DNA of 64,000 nt from Flavobacterium ustbae (GTDB lineage: Bacteria > Bacteroidota > Bacteroidia > Flavobacteriales > Flavobacteriaceae), in the NCBI RefSeq assembly GCF_003946915.1, contig NZ_RPOC01000013.1, positions 1 through 64,000 on the forward strand, in the 5' to 3' direction. Positions 14,785 to 23,060 of this stretch are shown in pieces. Both the position numbers and the translations under genes were made by a program. The notes under the pieces were generated by a model. It did not search any database. It was not told the origin of the DNA and was given only the letters and a program-made list of their open reading frames with translations. Position 1 is the first letter of the stretch, and every line of letters begins with the position of its first letter.

Positions 14785-17298
14785 CTAAGACCAGGCTTTT
14801 GGCGCTTTTTGATCTCTTAACGGAACAAAAACAGCATTGTCGTCTTTTTCGTCTGAGTTCACAAAATGATTGAAACGTTTCAATAATCTTGGTTTTTCGA
14901 GCACTTGTTTCCATTCGCATTCGAAGGTATTTACCATTGTCTGCATTTCTGCTTCTAGCGTTTCGCAGATTCCTAAGCTGTCTTCTATGATTACTTCCTT
15001 TAGATATTCTAAACCTCCGTCTAGTTTTTCTAACCAAGTTGAAGTTCGAATCAGCGGACCTGCAGTTCTTATGTAATACATTAAGAAACGGTCCATATAT
15101 TTTATTACAGTTTCTTTGTCGATCTTTTCGGCTAATAATACCGCGTGTTTTGGATTTGCACCACCGTTTCCTGCGATGTATAAATTCCATCCGCCTTCAA
15201 CTGCGATAAGACCGAAATCTTTTCCTCGGGCTTCTGCGCATTCGCGAATGCAGGCCGAAACGCCGCCTTTTAATTTATGCGGCGAACGGATTCCTTTATA
15301 ACGGTTTTCAAGTTCGATGGCAAATCCAGCGCTGTCGTCCATTCCGTAACGGCACCAAGCATTTCCGACACAGCTTTTTACGGCACGAAGTGATTTTCCG
15401 TAAGCGTGACCGCTCTCAAAACCATTTTCGATTAAGATTTTCCAGATTTTTGGCAAATCGCTCAGATGTGCTCCGAATAAATCGACTCTTTGTGCTCCAG
15501 TAATTTTGGTGTATAAATCGAACTGTTTGGCTACTTCGCCAATTACAATTAGTTTCTCAGCAGTGATTTCGCCTCCCGCTACTCTTGGAACCACAGAGTA
15601 GGTTCCGTTTCTTTGAATATTAGCCAAAAATCTATCGTTTGTATCTTGAGTAGTTACATGTTTATTTGCGGTGTCATTGTAAATACTCGAGAAAATAGAA
15701 GCGATAACTGGTTTGCAGACTTCGCATCCGTCGCCTTTTCCGTGATGATCGAGAACATCATAAAAGTTTTCGTATTTATTGATTTTTACCAAATCAAATA
15801 ATTCTTGACGCGTATAGCTGAAATGCTCACAAATAACTTCTTTTACTTCTTTTCCTAAAGATTTTTGAGCCGCTTTTACTAAATCTGAAACCATTGGTTT
15901 ACAGCCTCCACAGCCTGAAGTAGCTTTGGTTTCTTTTACAATATCTGAAAAAGTTGCACAACTTTCGTCTAAAATTTTACAGCAGATTGCGCCTTTTGTA
16001 ACATTTTCACAAGAACAGATTACCGCAGTATCCGGCAGATCCATAACACTTCCTAAAGAAGAACCTTCAGAGCCATCGCGCGAACCCAGAATCAAATCTT
16101 CCGGATTTTTGGGCAATGCCATTTCGTTAATATAAATCTGAAAAAGTGAATTGTAATCGCTGGAATCACCAACTAAAATTCCTCCTAAAAGCTTTTTAGA
16201 GTCTTTGGTAACATTGATTCTTTTATAAACGCCACTTAATTTATTTTCATAAATGATGGCGGTTACGTCATTATTTTCAATAAAAGGGTCGCCAAAACTT
16301 GCTACTTCTACACCAATTAATTTCAATTGAGTCGACATGTCAATGGTTTCTCTCATGGTTTTGTCGCCATTTAAGATTTGCTCCGCCGCTACATCGGCCA
16401 TTTCGTAACCTGGAGCAACCAACCCGTAAATGTTGTGATTGTAAAGCGCAGCTTCACCAATAGCAAAAATGGAAGGATCTGATGTTTGCATTTGATTGTT
16501 GACCACGATTCCGCCTCTTACGCCGACTTCCAATCCAGAAACTCTTGCCAGTTCGTCGCGGGGTTTGATTCCGGCAGAAATCACCAGCATGTCAACTTTA
16601 AGTAATTCGTCGTTGGCGAACATCATTCCGGTGATACATTCTTTTCCGTCAATGTATTGTGTTACTTTATTAAGATGAATTCCGATATTTAATTCCTCAA
16701 TTTTAGACTGAAGCATATCACTCGCTCCCTGATCCAATTGTCTCGGCATCAAGCGCGGAGCAAATTCCACCACATGCGGATTCAATCCTAAATCGCGAAC
16801 CGCTTTTGCGGCTTCTAAACCTAATAATCCGCCTCCTAAAACAGCAGCTTCTGTAGCGCCTTTTTGTTTTATTTTTTTAGCATAAGCCATAATCGCGTCC
16901 AGATCTTCAATAGTTCTGTATACGAAGACACCTTCTTTTTCTACACCATCAATTGGTGGAACAAATGCAGAAGAACCTGTGGCTAAAACTAAGTAATCGT
17001 ACGTATATGTCTTGCCAAGATGCGTATGTATTGTTTTGGCTTCACGATTAATATCTGTAATTAACTCTGAGGTATTTAAAGTAATATTGTTTTCTGCGTA
17101 CCATTCTGTTGTAGATAATGATAAATCGTCTGCCGTCTTTCCTCCAAAGTATTCACTTAAGTGTACTCTGTCATAGGCGCGTCTTGGCTCTTCGCCAAAA
17201 ACGGTAACCTGATACTTTTCCTGTCCTGATTTTGCAGCAAACTTTTCGCAAAATTTATAACCAACCATGCCGTTTCCAACTACTATTACTTTACTCAT
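14785..17298 (-). CDS. nirB: nitrite reductase large subunit NirB
   Basis: The protein has 837 residues. The FAD/NAD-binding reductase module (1-400, KVIVVGNGMVGYKFCEKF; AAVLGGGLLGLEAA) is followed by two BFD-like [2Fe-2S] modules (CSCENVTKGAICC...SGCGGCKP and a second ending GDGCEVCKP). The C-terminal nitrite/sulfite reductase domain has siroheme-[4Fe-4S] ligands CVGNAWC and ACIREC, with the GGNGGANPKH-like tail written here as AGNGGANPKH. It reduces nitrite to ammonium in the cytoplasm with NirD. The second BFD-like segment (VICEHF...) keeps fewer cysteines than the first. A regulatory module nearly identical to that of nasA lies upstream at 17322-17363. No siroheme synthase gene is visible in the window. 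Confidence 0.95.
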   Translation of the reverse strand: MSKVIVVGNGMVGYKFCEKFAAKSGQEKYQVTVFGEEPRRAYDRVHLSEYFGGKTADDLSLSTTEWYAENNITLNTSELITDINREAKTIHTHLGKTYTYDYLVLATGSSAFVPPIDGVEKEGVFVYRTIEDLDAIMAYAKKIKQKGATEAAVLGGGLLGLEAAKAVRDLGLNPHVVEFAPRLMPRQLDQGASDMLQSKIEELNIGIHLNKVTQYIDGKECITGMMFANDELLKVDMLVISAGIKPRDELARVSGLEVGVRGGIVVNNQMQTSDPSIFAIGEAALYNHNIYGLVAPGYEMADVAAEQILNGDKTMRETIDMSTQLKLIGVEVASFGDPFIENNDVTAIIYENKLSGVYKRINVTKDSKKLLGGILVGDSSDYNSLFQIYINEMALPKNPEDLILGSRDGSEGSSLGSVMDLPDTAVICSCENVTKGAICCKILDESCATFSDIVKETKATSGCGGCKPMVSDLVKAAQKSLGKEVKEVICEHFSYTRQELFDLVKINKYENFYDVLDHHGKGDGCEVCKPVIASIFSSIYNDTANKHVTTQDTNDRFLANIQRNGTYSVVPRVAGGEITAEKLIVIGEVAKQFDLYTKITGAQRVDLFGAHLSDLPKIWKILIENGFESGHAYGKSLRAVKSCVGNAWCRYGMDDSAGFAIELENRYKGIRSPHKLKGGVSACIRECAEARGKDFGLIAVEGGWNLYIAGNGGANPKHAVLLAEKIDKETVIKYMDRFLMYYIRTAGPLIRTSTWLEKLDGGLEYLKEVIIEDSLGICETLEAEMQTMVNTFECEWKQVLEKPRLLKRFNHFVNSDEKDDNAVFVPLRDQKAPKAWS

Positions 17299-17321
17299 GA
17301 TTTCTTTAATTAAGTATTACT

Positions 17322-17402
17322 ACGCAAATATAAGTATTTATACTTATAAAAATACGTATTTAATTTATTTTTTAATGAAACAAAAAGAATGTTTACTACG
17401 TA
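17322..17402 (-). promoter_or_regulatory. nirB promoter/operator region with TAAGTA and TACGTA sites
   Basis: TAAGTATTTATACTTA (17331-17346) is followed by TACGTA at 17353-17358 and another at 17397-17402. On the minus strand TACTTATATTTGCGTA supplies a -7 box TATATTTG (17332-17325) 27 nt before the nirB ATG. The block 17322-17361 aligns with 3991-4028 upstream of nitrate reductase (ACGCAAAwATAAGTATTTwT, then TACkTATwAA, then TACGTATTT). It is inferred to be an operator of the island regulator. Confidence 0.65.
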
Positions 17403-17567
17403 TTTTGTTCTAGGTCTCTGATTTTACAAGGGATTTTGTGAAATTTGAATTTTAAGTTTTATTCAAATTTGAATACATTCTAAATAAGAATTTCAGAAAA
17501 ATGTTGTAAATTCATAAGAATTTTACATGTTTTTTAGTCGAAATGAATATTCTAAAATAGGAACCTC

Positions 17568-18341
17568 ATGAAAAATATATTCGCAATCTTGCTATTATTA
17601 GTTGTGCTAACGAGCTGTAAATCGACAGCAGGCAAGGATTCTAACACAGCTTCTTCTGGAATTTCTACAGAAGAAGATTTACAATATTATTTTAAAGCCA
17701 CTGGAAATGAACCGTTTTGGGGAATTAAAATTGGCAGAGATCAAATTGTTTTTACATCTTTAATTCCTGGAAAAGAAAGTATAACTTTTTCTCATACAGA
17801 GCCTATTAAAGCAATGGATGCGAATGTGAAGATGTATAAATTAAGTAACGAAAAAACTACTGCAACGGTTTCGATTCAGCAGTTGGAATGTCAGGATTCT
17901 ATGTCGGGCGCGATTTTTCCATATAGTGTTAAAGCGGAGATTAAAAATAATTCGGAGCTGGACACTCAAAAATTGAGCGGATGCGGTAAATATTATACCG
18001 ATTACCGTTTGCATGATATTTGGGTGCTGGAAGAATTAAACGGCTATAAAGTTTTTGCAACTGATTTTCAGAAGGAAATGCCTAGAATCGAAATTAATTC
18101 AGCAGAAAATAGATTTATGGGATACGGGGGCTGTAATTCAATTACAGGGCAAATTTTTTACGAGAAAGATTTACTGCGTTTTAGCAAAGTGGTTTCGACT
18201 TTAATGGCTTGTCCGCAAGGAAATAAAGAAGGTGAATTTTTGAAGGCATTGCAAAGCAGTACAACTTATAGTTTGGAGAACAATCAATTGATACTTTCTA
18301 ATCCATCAAGTAGATTGATTGTTTTTAAGAAAGTCGATTAA
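17568..18341 (+). CDS. META-domain (HslJ-like) lipoprotein with COG3650-like N-domain
   Basis: The protein has 257 residues. The lipoprotein signal is MKNIFAILLLLVVLTSCKS, with the lipobox cysteine at residue 17. Residues about 38-140 (YYFKATGNEPFWGIKIG...) match the COG3650-type domain. Residues about 150-257 form a META domain (WVLEELNGYKVF...RFMGYGGCNSITG...TLMACPQG...LILSNPSSRLIVFKK). It is probably an envelope lipoprotein; HslJ-like proteins are linked to stress tolerance but have no defined reaction. A second META protein follows 109 nt downstream. Confidence 0.83.
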   Translation: MKNIFAILLLLVVLTSCKSTAGKDSNTASSGISTEEDLQYYFKATGNEPFWGIKIGRDQIVFTSLIPGKESITFSHTEPIKAMDANVKMYKLSNEKTTATVSIQQLECQDSMSGAIFPYSVKAEIKNNSELDTQKLSGCGKYYTDYRLHDIWVLEELNGYKVFATDFQKEMPRIEINSAENRFMGYGGCNSITGQIFYEKDLLRFSKVVSTLMACPQGNKEGEFLKALQSSTTYSLENNQLILSNPSSRLIVFKKVD

Positions 18342-18450
18342 TTCTACCTTTTAATATGTCTTATTATGGCTTAAATTTGGCTTCTAGTAGCCTGTAGCGC
18401 ATTGCCCTTGAGATATTTTTGTAAAATAAAACTTATATTATTTATTTTAC

Positions 18451-18882
18451 ATGAAAAAGATTTTAATGTTGTTTATTGCAGTATCATTAGCATATAGCTG
18501 CAAATCAGGCAAGGGGACAAATTCGACAGCTACTGTTAGCGAAAATTCGGCAGAAAAGAAATTACAGCAAACTTGGATTTTAGAGAATTTAAACGGGAAA
18601 GTGATTACAGAAAAAGATTTTTCAAGTTCGCCTAAGGTAGAAATGACTTCATCAAGTTTTTCTGGTACTACAGGATGTAATGCAATTAAAGGAAATTTGC
18701 TTTCATCAGGCGCTGGAAAACTTCAGTTTCAGAATATTACTTCGGAAACTAAAAAATGTGATGCAAAAAAAGAAGCTGAATTTATTCAATTATTGAGAAC
18801 CACTTCTGGTTACTCTATTGAAAATAATAAGCTTTTCCTTTCTAATCAGTTTGGATTGACAATGTCTTTCAAAAAAGGATAA
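18451..18882 (+). CDS. META-domain lipoprotein
   Basis: The protein has 143 residues with the lipoprotein signal MKKILMLFIAVSLAYSCKSG. The META domain covers residues 38-143: QTWILENLNGKVI, FSGTTGCNAIKGNL, ITSETKKCDAKKEAEF, NNKLFLSNQFGLTMSFKK. It is a paralogue of the C-terminal half of the preceding gene and has lost the N-terminal domain, which suggests a local duplication. Its own terminator follows at 18916-18943. Confidence 0.82.
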   Translation: MKKILMLFIAVSLAYSCKSGKGTNSTATVSENSAEKKLQQTWILENLNGKVITEKDFSSSPKVEMTSSSFSGTTGCNAIKGNLLSSGAGKLQFQNITSETKKCDAKKEAEFIQLLRTTSGYSIENNKLFLSNQFGLTMSFKKG

Positions 18883-18915
18883 TTGTTCAAAAGGTTATTT
18901 AAAAAAAATTGTAAT

Positions 18916-18943
18916 AAAAATGGGATCTTATGATCCCATTTTT
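18916..18943. terminator. bidirectional rho-independent terminator
   Basis: AAAAATGGGATC (18916-18927) and GATCCCATTTTT (18932-18943) form a 12-bp stem with a TTAT loop, flanked by A-rich and T-rich runs. It separates the META lipoprotein gene from the convergent DUF2130 gene. Confidence 0.85.
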
Positions 18944-19010
18944 TTGTTTTATTACCTCAGTTTTCTTTTTTTTGTCATTTCGACGAAGGAGAAATGATAA
19001 GATCAAATGG

Positions 19011-20300
19011 TTATTCAAACAATTCCTTAGGTTCCTCATTCTCTTCATCATCACTTTCAATAAAATCCAGTTCCAAAGCTTTTACGCTCTGAACCGCATT
19101 TCCGGCAATTCCTCGAATAGAACCATACATTCCTAAAGTATTATGAACCACTTTTTCGATTTGTTTTTCGCGTTGTTTCCAGATTCGCTGCATTGCTCTT
19201 TTTTCAGATTCTAGATCGTTTTGCATTTGAGTAAAACCTTCTACAATACCTTCAATCTGCAAACGGAATTCGTTGCTTGTAAGGAAATCATACAACATAG
19301 ACATTTTGTCCCCTTTATTTTCCTGTGCCTGAACGGCCTGATTAATCTGAATTAACGACTGACGTAAAACAGCACTCAATCCTTTAAATTCTTCATAAGT
19401 ACAAATCCAGATTCCGTCGCGCATTCCCATACGTTCCATTCCGGCAGGCATAACTTCAGTAACCAAAACCCCAATATTGGCTCTTTTGGTTCTAATATCG
19501 TTTTTGAACTTCTCAATCCAAGAAGGCTGAAATGCTTTTGTTCTTTTGCTTTCGTAATAAATAGAACCGCAGTTTTGGTGTTCGCGTGTATTTACAATCT
19601 GAAGACAATCTGCACCATTGGCACCTTTTTTAACCTCGTCAATGCTATCTAATGGAAAATTATTCGCCAGCCATTCTTCAATAGCCAATTCCATTACTTC
19701 GCCTTGTAGCTGCATAGAACCTTGTTCTTGCTTGCGTTTCATTTCTTCCGTTAGCTTTTTTTGCTCTTCAAGCTGTTTCTGAAGTTCTTTAAATTTCAGC
19801 TCGTTTTTATCGTCTTCCTGTTTTCTAATTTTTTCGCGTTCCAAAGCCAGTTGTGCATTCAACTGCTTTTCGGCTTCGGCTTGAATCGCTTCTTTCATTT
19901 CCAGTTTCTCGCGTTGTAATTTGGCGATTTCACCTTCCATCTTATTCAATTCTCTGATTTTTTCTGATTTTTCAGAGAGTTCTTTTTCCATCAAAAGCAA
20001 GCGGTCTTTGTTTTCTTCTTCGAGTTTGGCTTTTAGTTTTTCGCCAATTTCTTTTTCAGCCGTTTTTTTCTCGCGTTCCAAACGTTCAGCAAAAAGTTCA
20101 TTTTCCTGTTTTTTTTTGGCTTCAAATTCCAATCTGGCTTTCTCCAATTGTTCGTTTTTAAGTTCTAATTCCTTATTTTGAACATTAGCTTTTTGTTGAA
20201 ATTCTTTACGAATGCTATCTTCCAACTGATGTTTTAAAACATCATTGACATCGATAGGAGTTCCGCAGTTTGGACACTGAATTGAAGATTGCTCAGCCAT
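19011..20300 (-). CDS. DUF2130 domain coiled-coil protein
   Basis: The protein has 429 residues. A short N-terminal zinc-ribbon-like start (IQCPNCGTPIDVNDV) is followed by a highly charged coiled coil (about 35-205) rich in E, K, Q and R. The DUF2130 domain follows (about 205-380: MELAIEEWLANNFPLD, DCLQIVNTR, IYYESKRTKAFQPSWIEKFKNDIR, IGVLVTEVMPAGM). The region with E/D-x-K (YYESKRTK) resembles a restriction-endonuclease-like fold, so a nuclease or DNA-binding role is possible but unproven. The protein ends in an acidic tail. It is convergent with the META lipoprotein gene. Confidence 0.82.
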   Translation of the reverse strand: MAEQSSIQCPNCGTPIDVNDVLKHQLEDSIRKEFQQKANVQNKELELKNEQLEKARLEFEAKKKQENELFAERLEREKKTAEKEIGEKLKAKLEEENKDRLLLMEKELSEKSEKIRELNKMEGEIAKLQREKLEMKEAIQAEAEKQLNAQLALEREKIRKQEDDKNELKFKELQKQLEEQKKLTEEMKRKQEQGSMQLQGEVMELAIEEWLANNFPLDSIDEVKKGANGADCLQIVNTREHQNCGSIYYESKRTKAFQPSWIEKFKNDIRTKRANIGVLVTEVMPAGMERMGMRDGIWICTYEEFKGLSAVLRQSLIQINQAVQAQENKGDKMSMLYDFLTSNEFRLQIEGIVEGFTQMQNDLESEKRAMQRIWKQREKQIEKVVHNTLGMYGSIRGIAGNAVQSVKALELDFIESDDEENEEPKELFE

Positions 20301-20403
20301 TTTTATTGAATTGTATTATTGTAGAATTATAATTTGCTAAGATATTTAAAAGTTCTCTTTTTCTAATGTGGATTTCTGTACTAAATTGTAACGAATTTTT
20401 GTT

Positions 20404-20650
20404 ATAGCCACGAATCTCACGAATTGGCATTATTTTTTTTTATGCCACAGATTAAAAGGATTTTATGGATTAATTTGCAAAGTTGGGGAGACGCAAAGTT
20501 TTGTTTCACGAAGATTTTATAGGATTTAAGCAGATCAATAGAGGATTTATTCGATTTATTAAAAATGAAATTTGCTAAATCTGCGTAAAAAAAATCCTTA
20601 AAATCTTTTTAATCTGAGGCAAGAACCACTTTGAGCCTTAGCGTCTTTGT
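20404..20650. repeat. intergenic word cluster with 22-bp inverted repeat running into the lysR 3' end
   Basis: TGCCACAGATTAAAAGGATTTT (20443-20464) pairs with 20600-20621 at 20 of 22 positions. Inside are CGAATCTCACGAATT, GCAAAGTTGGGGAGACGCAAAG and ATTTGCTAAATCTGCG, all words found in the other repeats. The unit GCGTCTTTGTGGC (20641-20653) crosses the LysR stop codon. The 337-nt gap 20301-20637 holds no gene. Confidence 0.75.
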
Positions 20651-21519
20651 GGCAACAAAAACGCAACAGCAGATTGCGTAATTTTTGAATGATCATCTTT
20701 TAAGGTTATTAAAGAAACATTTGTAAACAGATTTACCCTTTTTAATTCTATAAATCCAATTTCCGAATCGGGATTATTTTGGGCAATATTCGAAGGTACA
20801 ATCGAAATTCCTAAGCCATTTTTAACCAATTGTACAATCGAATTGATATTATTCGCCTCATGAATGATTTTTGGCGTAAAGCCATAAAACGCACAAAGTT
20901 CTAATAAAACTTCATGATAATGAGGAGCGTAATCTTTATTAAAGAAAACAAAAGTTTCGTCTTTCAATTTTAAAATCTCGTTTTCAGATTTTATCTGAAC
21001 CGATTTTTTATTGTAAACTAAAGAAAAACCATCTTTAAACCATAAATGCGATTTAATTTTTGGTGAATGAATGGGCGATCTGATAATTCCCATTTCGATT
21101 TTTCCTTGTTCTAAAGCATCGATTTGTTTAGAGGTTGAGATTTCGAAAAGTTTGAAATTTACATACGGAAACTGCGCCTTCAAATGTTTGATCAAATCTG
21201 AAATAACAGAAGAATAAATCGAACTGATGTAAGCGATTCTGAATTCGCCCGAAACGTTTTCTGCGATCTTTTTGGTTTTTACTGAAATGTGTTCTAGATT
21301 TTGAAAAAGTGCTTTTACTTCTTTTTCAAAATATTTCCCTGCTTCGGTAAGTTCTACTTTTTTGTTGTTTCTAATGAAAAGTTTTGCCTGAAGCTCTTCT
21401 TCCAATTCGGCTATTTGTCGGCTTAACGGCGGTTGCGAAATAAAAAGTTTTTCTGAGGCTTTGGTGAAGTTCAGTTCTTCGGCTACAGCCAGAAAATATT
21501 TTAGGTGACGTAATTCCAT
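20638..21519 (-). CDS. LysR-family transcriptional regulator
   Basis: The protein has 293 residues. The N-terminal winged HTH is MELRHLKYFLAVAEELNFTKA, then SQPPLSRQIAELEEELQ. The C-terminal periplasmic-binding-like effector domain spans about 90-290 (FRIAYISSIYSSVISDLI; GIIRSP; NGLGISIVPSNIA). The final residues, LLPQRR, are encoded by the repeat word GCCACAAAGACGCTAAG, so the native C-terminus has probably been altered by a repeat. It is divergent from the methyltransferase gene at 21675. Its target is unknown; the nearby oxidoreductase genes are candidates. Confidence 0.88.
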   Translation of the reverse strand: MELRHLKYFLAVAEELNFTKASEKLFISQPPLSRQIAELEEELQAKLFIRNNKKVELTEAGKYFEKEVKALFQNLEHISVKTKKIAENVSGEFRIAYISSIYSSVISDLIKHLKAQFPYVNFKLFEISTSKQIDALEQGKIEMGIIRSPIHSPKIKSHLWFKDGFSLVYNKKSVQIKSENEILKLKDETFVFFNKDYAPHYHEVLLELCAFYGFTPKIIHEANNINSIVQLVKNGLGISIVPSNIAQNNPDSEIGFIELKRVNLFTNVSLITLKDDHSKITQSAVAFLLPQRR

Positions 21520-21595
21520 GATACTTTTAAAGTATTATTAATTGATAAAAATAGTATTTTTAAAGTATATATTGAAGTGCTAGTTTTGAAGTTAA

Positions 21596-21664
21596 GAGTT
21601 AGGAGTTAAACGTTAAGCGTTAAACGAACAAGACTCATAACTTCTAACCAATAACTTTTAACCT
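21596..21664. repeat. GTTAAG/AGTTA word cluster upstream of the methyltransferase
   Basis: The stretch contains tandem variants GTTAAGAGTTAGGAGTTA, then CGTTAAGCGTTAAACG, then inverted forms (ATAACTTCTAACCAATAAC). It reads as degenerate heptamer repeats with weak dyad symmetry. It lies in the LysR/methyltransferase divergent spacer and could overlap their promoters. Confidence 0.5.
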
Positions 21665-21674
21665 AAAAATAAAA

Positions 21675-22382
21675 ATGAAAAAATCAACTATTGAAGAAAT
21701 CAGAGAACGTTTTGACCATGATGTCGAGCGATTTGCCAATTTAGAGACAGGTCAAGTTGCAACTATCGATGCGACAATTTCATTGGAATTAATTACAGAA
21801 GCCTGCAAAAGAATTAAGCCGAATGCCGAAAATGTTTTGGATATTGGTTGTGGAGCAGGAAATTATACCTTGAAAATGCTTTCGAAAGTTCCGAACTTGA
21901 ATTGCACTTTGGTCGATTTAAGTAAACCGATGTTGGATAAGGCTTTAGAAAGAGTTTCGGCAGAAACGTCGGGTAGAGTTGAAGTGAAGCAGGGAGATAT
22001 ACGCGAAGTAGATTTACCAGAAAATCATTTTGATTTTATTTTGGCGGGAGCGGTTTTGCATCATTTAAGAGATTACGAGGATTGGGAAACAACTTTTGCT
22101 AAATTGTTTAAATTGTTAAAACCAGAAGGTTGTCTAATGATTTCTGACTTGATTACGCAGGAAACTGAAATATTAAACGATTACACTTGGAAAATCTACG
22201 GTGATTATTTAGAAGGAATTGGCGGAGCTGAATACAGACAAAAAGTTTTGGATTATATAGAAAAAGAAGATTCGCCAAGATCAATGAATTACCAATTAGA
22301 TTTGATGAAAAAAGTGGGTTTTTCTAAAGTCGAAATTTTACACAAAAATATGTGTTTCGGTGCTTTCGGAGGAATTAAGTAA
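21675..22382 (+). CDS. class I SAM-dependent methyltransferase
   Basis: The protein has 235 residues. The SAM motif I is ENVLDIGCGAGNYTLKML; motif II is CTLVDLSKPMLDKAL; then KQGDIREVDLP and DFILAGAVLHHLRDYEDWE, typical of UbiE/SmtA-like small-molecule methyltransferases. The substrate is unknown. The gene is followed directly by the twin repeat element (22389-22464), which probably forms its 3' hairpin. It is divergent from lysR. Confidence 0.85.
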   Translation: MKKSTIEEIRERFDHDVERFANLETGQVATIDATISLELITEACKRIKPNAENVLDIGCGAGNYTLKMLSKVPNLNCTLVDLSKPMLDKALERVSAETSGRVEVKQGDIREVDLPENHFDFILAGAVLHHLRDYEDWETTFAKLFKLLKPEGCLMISDLITQETEILNDYTWKIYGDYLEGIGGAEYRQKVLDYIEKEDSPRSMNYQLDLMKKVGFSKVEILHKNMCFGAFGGIK

Positions 22383-22388
22383 AAAAAA

Positions 22389-22464
22389 TAGCCACGAATT
22401 CACGAATTATTTTAAATGCTATGCGTATAGATTTTAAAAAATGAAATTCGTGAATTCGTGGCTA
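22389..22464. repeat. 76-bp palindromic element, copy 1 (GCCACGAATTCACGAATT family)
   Basis: The arms TAGCCACGAATTCACGAATT (22389-22408) and 22445-22464 are perfect reverse complements. The interior carries ATTTTAAA ... GCGTATAGATTTTAAAA. A second copy at 22980-23053 is alike over its whole length including the loop, so the two derive from one sequence. Together they bracket the DUF3291 gene. Confidence 0.9.
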
Positions 22465-22472
22465 TAAAAAAT

Positions 22473-22937
22473 CTAAGCATCAACGGGCATTGGAAATTTG
22501 GTTCTTAAATCGAAAACCAATTCTGACGGGCCGTTTTTCTGCAAGTAATCTAATTTTTCAACTGCTTCTTCCATTGTTGGAATTTGTCCTTTCGGAATCC
22601 ACCACATGGCGGTGTGCGCTTTTCCGAATTTTTGAAACCACTCTTTTCTGCGTTTGAGAAATTCGCTGTGGAATGTTTTATACATATAATATTCCAGAGT
22701 TTCGATACTTTCCCAAACAGAAACATTGATGATAATCTGCTCATCATTATACGGATTCAAACTTGTAGCATTGTAACTGTCGGTATCGTCTTTTAGTCTC
22801 CAGACAAAACCTTCGCTTTGTTCGGCTAAAGCATTTACAGTATCTAAATTGTCTACAAATTCTTTCATGATTGGGTCATTTATGTCGACGCCTTTCATTT
22901 TGGCAATATTAATTTCAGCAAGATGGTAGTTGCTCAT
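22473..22937 (-). CDS. DUF3291 domain protein
   Basis: The protein has 154 residues from ATG 22937 (MSNYHLAEINIAKMKG). A longer frame starts at a GTG that lies inside a repeat element, so it was rejected. Family features include HLAEINIA, DTVNALAEQSEGFVWRL, VSVWESIETLEYYMYKTFHSEFLKRR and AMWWIPKGQIPTMEEA, a dimeric alpha-beta-barrel (ferredoxin-like) heme/monooxygenase-like fold. No activity is established for it. Neighbouring ygiN-like and mdaB-like genes on the same strand suggest a link to quinone or oxidant metabolism. Confidence 0.85.
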   Translation of the reverse strand: MSNYHLAEINIAKMKGVDINDPIMKEFVDNLDTVNALAEQSEGFVWRLKDDTDSYNATSLNPYNDEQIIINVSVWESIETLEYYMYKTFHSEFLKRRKEWFQKFGKAHTAMWWIPKGQIPTMEEAVEKLDYLQKNGPSELVFDLRTKFPMPVDA

Positions 22938-22979
22938 AATTGATATAGTTCTGATTTTGTGGTAAGTTAGTTTTTTATT

Positions 22980-23053
22980 CGCCACGAATTCACGAATTAT
23001 TTTAAAAACTTTGCGTATAGATTTTAAAAAATAAAATTCGTGAATTCTTGGCG
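22980..23053. repeat. 74-bp palindromic element, copy 2
   Basis: CGCCACGAATTCACGAATT (22980-22998) pairs with 23035-23053 with one mismatch. The interior (TTTTAAAAACTTTGCGTATAGATTTTAAAA) is nearly the same as in copy 1 at 22389-22464. It lies between the ygiN-like stop and the DUF3291 start. Confidence 0.9.
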
Positions 23054-23060
23054 GAAAAAC

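Noticed and set aside
14732..15190. Open frame of 152 codons on the minus strand overlapping the nirB 3' end
   Set aside because: It lies in another frame of nirB, is rich in R, K, N and C, has no recognisable fold, and runs into the inverted repeat.
22938..22985. Longer start of the DUF3291 gene
   Set aside because: The frame begins at a GTG inside the palindromic repeat; the ATG at 22937 gives the expected N-terminus.
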